A DNA stretch of 24,854 nucleotides from the NCBI GenBank assembly GCA_902795875.1, contig CADBND010000029.1, positions 1-24,854 on the forward strand. The letters run 5' to 3'. The notes beneath the pieces were generated by a model. That model was not told the origin of the DNA and did not search any database. It saw only the letters and a program-made list of their open reading frames with translations. Positions 23,733 to 24,854 of this stretch are shown piece after piece; position 1 is the first letter of the stretch; every line of letters starts with the position of its first letter. The position numbers were made by a program, and so were the translations under genes. The stretch comes from an uncultured Erysipelotrichaceae bacterium (lineage in GTDB: Bacteria; Bacillota_I; Bacilli_A; Erysipelotrichales; Erysipelotrichaceae).

Positions 23733-24854
23733 TTAAGCAACTGAAGGTTGTGCGTTCTGATTCTGTTCTCCGTTATCGTTATCTTTCTTTTTGTTTCTCG
23801 TCAGATAAGCGATAAGGAAGTTTGCAAGTAAGAGTCCGACCATCGGCAAGGTGTACTTGTCGATCATCGTCATCTTGTTAGTCATATCCTCGGTGAGAAT
23901 GAAGAATATTACGGAAACAACAGCCGGGATCAAGCCAAGGAGCTTGGACTTCCTTCTCTTGTCTTCTTCATCTGTTTCCTCTGCATTAGCAGATCTGTTG
24001 ACCTGTGCAGTATCAGCTTTATCTTCATCATCATCTTTCTTCTTCTTGAAGAACGTGATCACCATTCCGAGTGCAGTCAGTACTGTACCGATAGAACTTA
24101 ATAAGTTCAGCAGTGCCCAGTACTTTTCAGGCAGCGTCTCAGGAACAGGCTCATCAGGAATCGGTTCCGGTGTCGGCTCTGGTTCCGGAGTAGGTTCCGG
24201 TTCCGGTGTCGGCTCTGGTTCCGGAGTAGGTTCCGGAGTCGGAGTCGGAGCAGGCGTCGGAGTTGGTTCTGGTGTAGGTTCCGGAGTAGGTTCCGGATCC
24301 GGTGTCGGAGTCGGAGTAGGCGTTGGAGTCGGAGCCGGAATCGGTGTTGACGTGAATACAGCAGTATACGTCACATTTCCGGTTACCGGACCAACTGCCG
24401 GAGTCCAACCAGAGAAAGTATAGGTGTTGGTGTCATCCGCACTTCTTTCGGGTATTGCACCATTATAAGCCGGAGTAGTACCAGCAACAACATTCTCGTC
24501 GACCTCAAGAACAGTACCATCGTAGTTCGTCCATCTGACCGTGAACGTCTCAGGCGGGATCTCTGTCCATGAACCTGTGACTGTTACATCTTTATCAGGC
24601 ATCGTTGTGACTTCACCAGTCCATCCGGAGAAAGTATAACCTTCAAGGGTCGGAACTGTTGCAGCCGGAACGGTCGCACCATATTCATAGGTCGCTTCTG
24701 CAGGAACTGCTGGAGCACCTTCCGGTACTTCACCAGTATACTGGTAAGTAACCTTATGGCTGTTGATTGTCCACAGCGCATATAAAGTCACCTCAGCACC
24801 ATCTTCAGAAGCCAGATTCTTGACTTTCTGTCCATCTGTGTAATTCGCAGATGT
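23733..24854 (-). CDS. InlB B-repeat surface protein, 3' part (5' end outside window)
   Basis: The last 373 residues of a larger surface protein are visible. The frame is open to the window edge, so the true start is not in view. An apparent GTG at 24791 is internal to a repeat. From the N-terminal side there is the end of a Listeria-Bacteroides (InlB B) repeat (NYTDGQKVKN...VTLYALW), then two more related repeats ending GYTFSGW and YTFSGW, then a Pro/Thr/Glu stalk (about 171-240). A membrane helix (about 243-267) and a highly charged loop follow, then two more helices (about 303-318 and 333-350) and a Lys/Asn/Gln tail. No LPXTG sortase site is seen. Adhesion or cell-surface display is the family expectation. 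Confidence 0.85.
   Translation of the reverse strand, partial: TSANYTDGQKVKNLASEDGAEVTLYALWTINSHKVTYQYTGEVPEGAPAVPAEATYEYGATVPAATVPTLEGYTFSGWTGEVTTMPDKDVTVTGSWTEIPPETFTVRWTNYDGTVLEVDENVVAGTTPAYNGAIPERSADDTNTYTFSGWTPAVGPVTGNVTYTAVFTSTPIPAPTPTPTPTPTPDPEPTPEPTPEPTPTPAPTPTPEPTPEPEPTPEPEPTPEPEPTPEPIPDEPVPETLPEKYWALLNLLSSIGTVLTALGMVITFFKKKKDDDEDKADTAQVNRSANAEETDEEDKRRKSKLLGLIPAVVSVIFFILTEDMTNKMTMIDKYTLPMVGLLLANFLIAYLTRNKKKDNDNGEQNQNAQPSVA
24163..24236. repeat. 36-bp tandem repeat in the Pro-rich stalk
   Basis: Two exact copies of a 36-base unit (12 codons) lie in tandem, with an exact period of 36 across these 74 bases. They encode alternating Glu-Pro and Thr-Pro. They sit within a larger low-complexity stretch (about 24135-24347) of ggtgtcgg-, ggttccgg- and ggagtagg-like units. 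Confidence 0.85.

Noticed and set aside
24135..24347. CRISPR-like or RNA repeat array
   Set aside because: The repeats are in frame and encode a Pro/Thr/Glu stalk, with no unique spacers.
24789..24791. GTG as the start of the surface protein
   Set aside because: The frame stays open to the window edge and the upstream residues (NYTDGQKVKNLASEDGAE) complete a recognisable InlB B repeat, so the GTG is an internal Val.
23586..24854. tRNA-Val as an integration site for a mobile element carrying the surface gene
   Set aside because: No integrase, no duplicated tRNA 3' end and no direct repeat are visible in this window. The gene runs off the edge, so nothing supports the idea here.

Overview
The window looks like chromosomal DNA of an anaerobic or fermentative Bacillota (Firmicutes), perhaps of the Erysipelotrichia type. 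This placement is an inference from gene content and style: GGAGG-type ribosome sites, TATAAT promoters, hairpin-plus-T terminators, a clostridial-type glutamate dehydrogenase, an arginine deiminase operon, the oxygen-sensitive glycyl-radical pair YjjI/YjjW and an InlB-repeat surface protein. TGA is used as a stop, so the genetic code is standard. No CRISPR array, insertion sequence, phage gene or rRNA is visible, and no gap between genes exceeds 300 bases.

Layout. (1) 1-3773: tRNA-Pro(CGG), then a heterodimeric ABC exporter, all on the minus strand. (2) 3925-4605: a divergent DUF937 protein, ending at a bidirectional terminator. (3) 4659-7405, minus: cupin, then glycyl radical enzyme YjjI, then its activase YjjW. 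(4) 7477-8346, minus: a diacylglycerol-kinase-like lipid kinase. (5) 8437-10371, plus: Nudix hydrolase, GtrA-like membrane protein, and a LOR/SDH (archaeal ornithine cyclodeaminase-like) protein. (6) 10380-13516, minus: the arginine deiminase operon arcA-arcB-arcC, convergent with the LOR/SDH gene. (7) 13568-15338, minus: glutamate dehydrogenase followed by a C_GCAxxG_C_C cysteine protein. (8) 15412-15894, plus: cyclophilin. (9) 15920-23468, minus: two more heterodimeric ABC exporters, each with its own promoter. (10) 23586-24854, minus: tRNA-Val(CAC) and the 3' part of a surface protein gene that runs off the window.

Two themes stand out. Three ABC exporter pairs each contain one NBD with the catalytic Glu, the switch His and an SQGQ signature, and one NBD with Asp, Gln or Ser, and SGGQ. 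This is the reciprocal pattern of asymmetric heterodimeric exporters. The middle of the window (about 9.3-15.3 kb) is a nitrogen/amino-acid block: arginine is broken down to ornithine, carbamoyl phosphate and ATP, a candidate non-classical ornithine cyclodeaminase lies next to the operon and could turn ornithine into proline, and GDH links ammonia to glutamate. No arginine/ornithine antiporter is in the window. Several genes have a -10 box so close to the start codon that leaderless or nearly leaderless mRNAs are likely, most clearly the Nudix gene.
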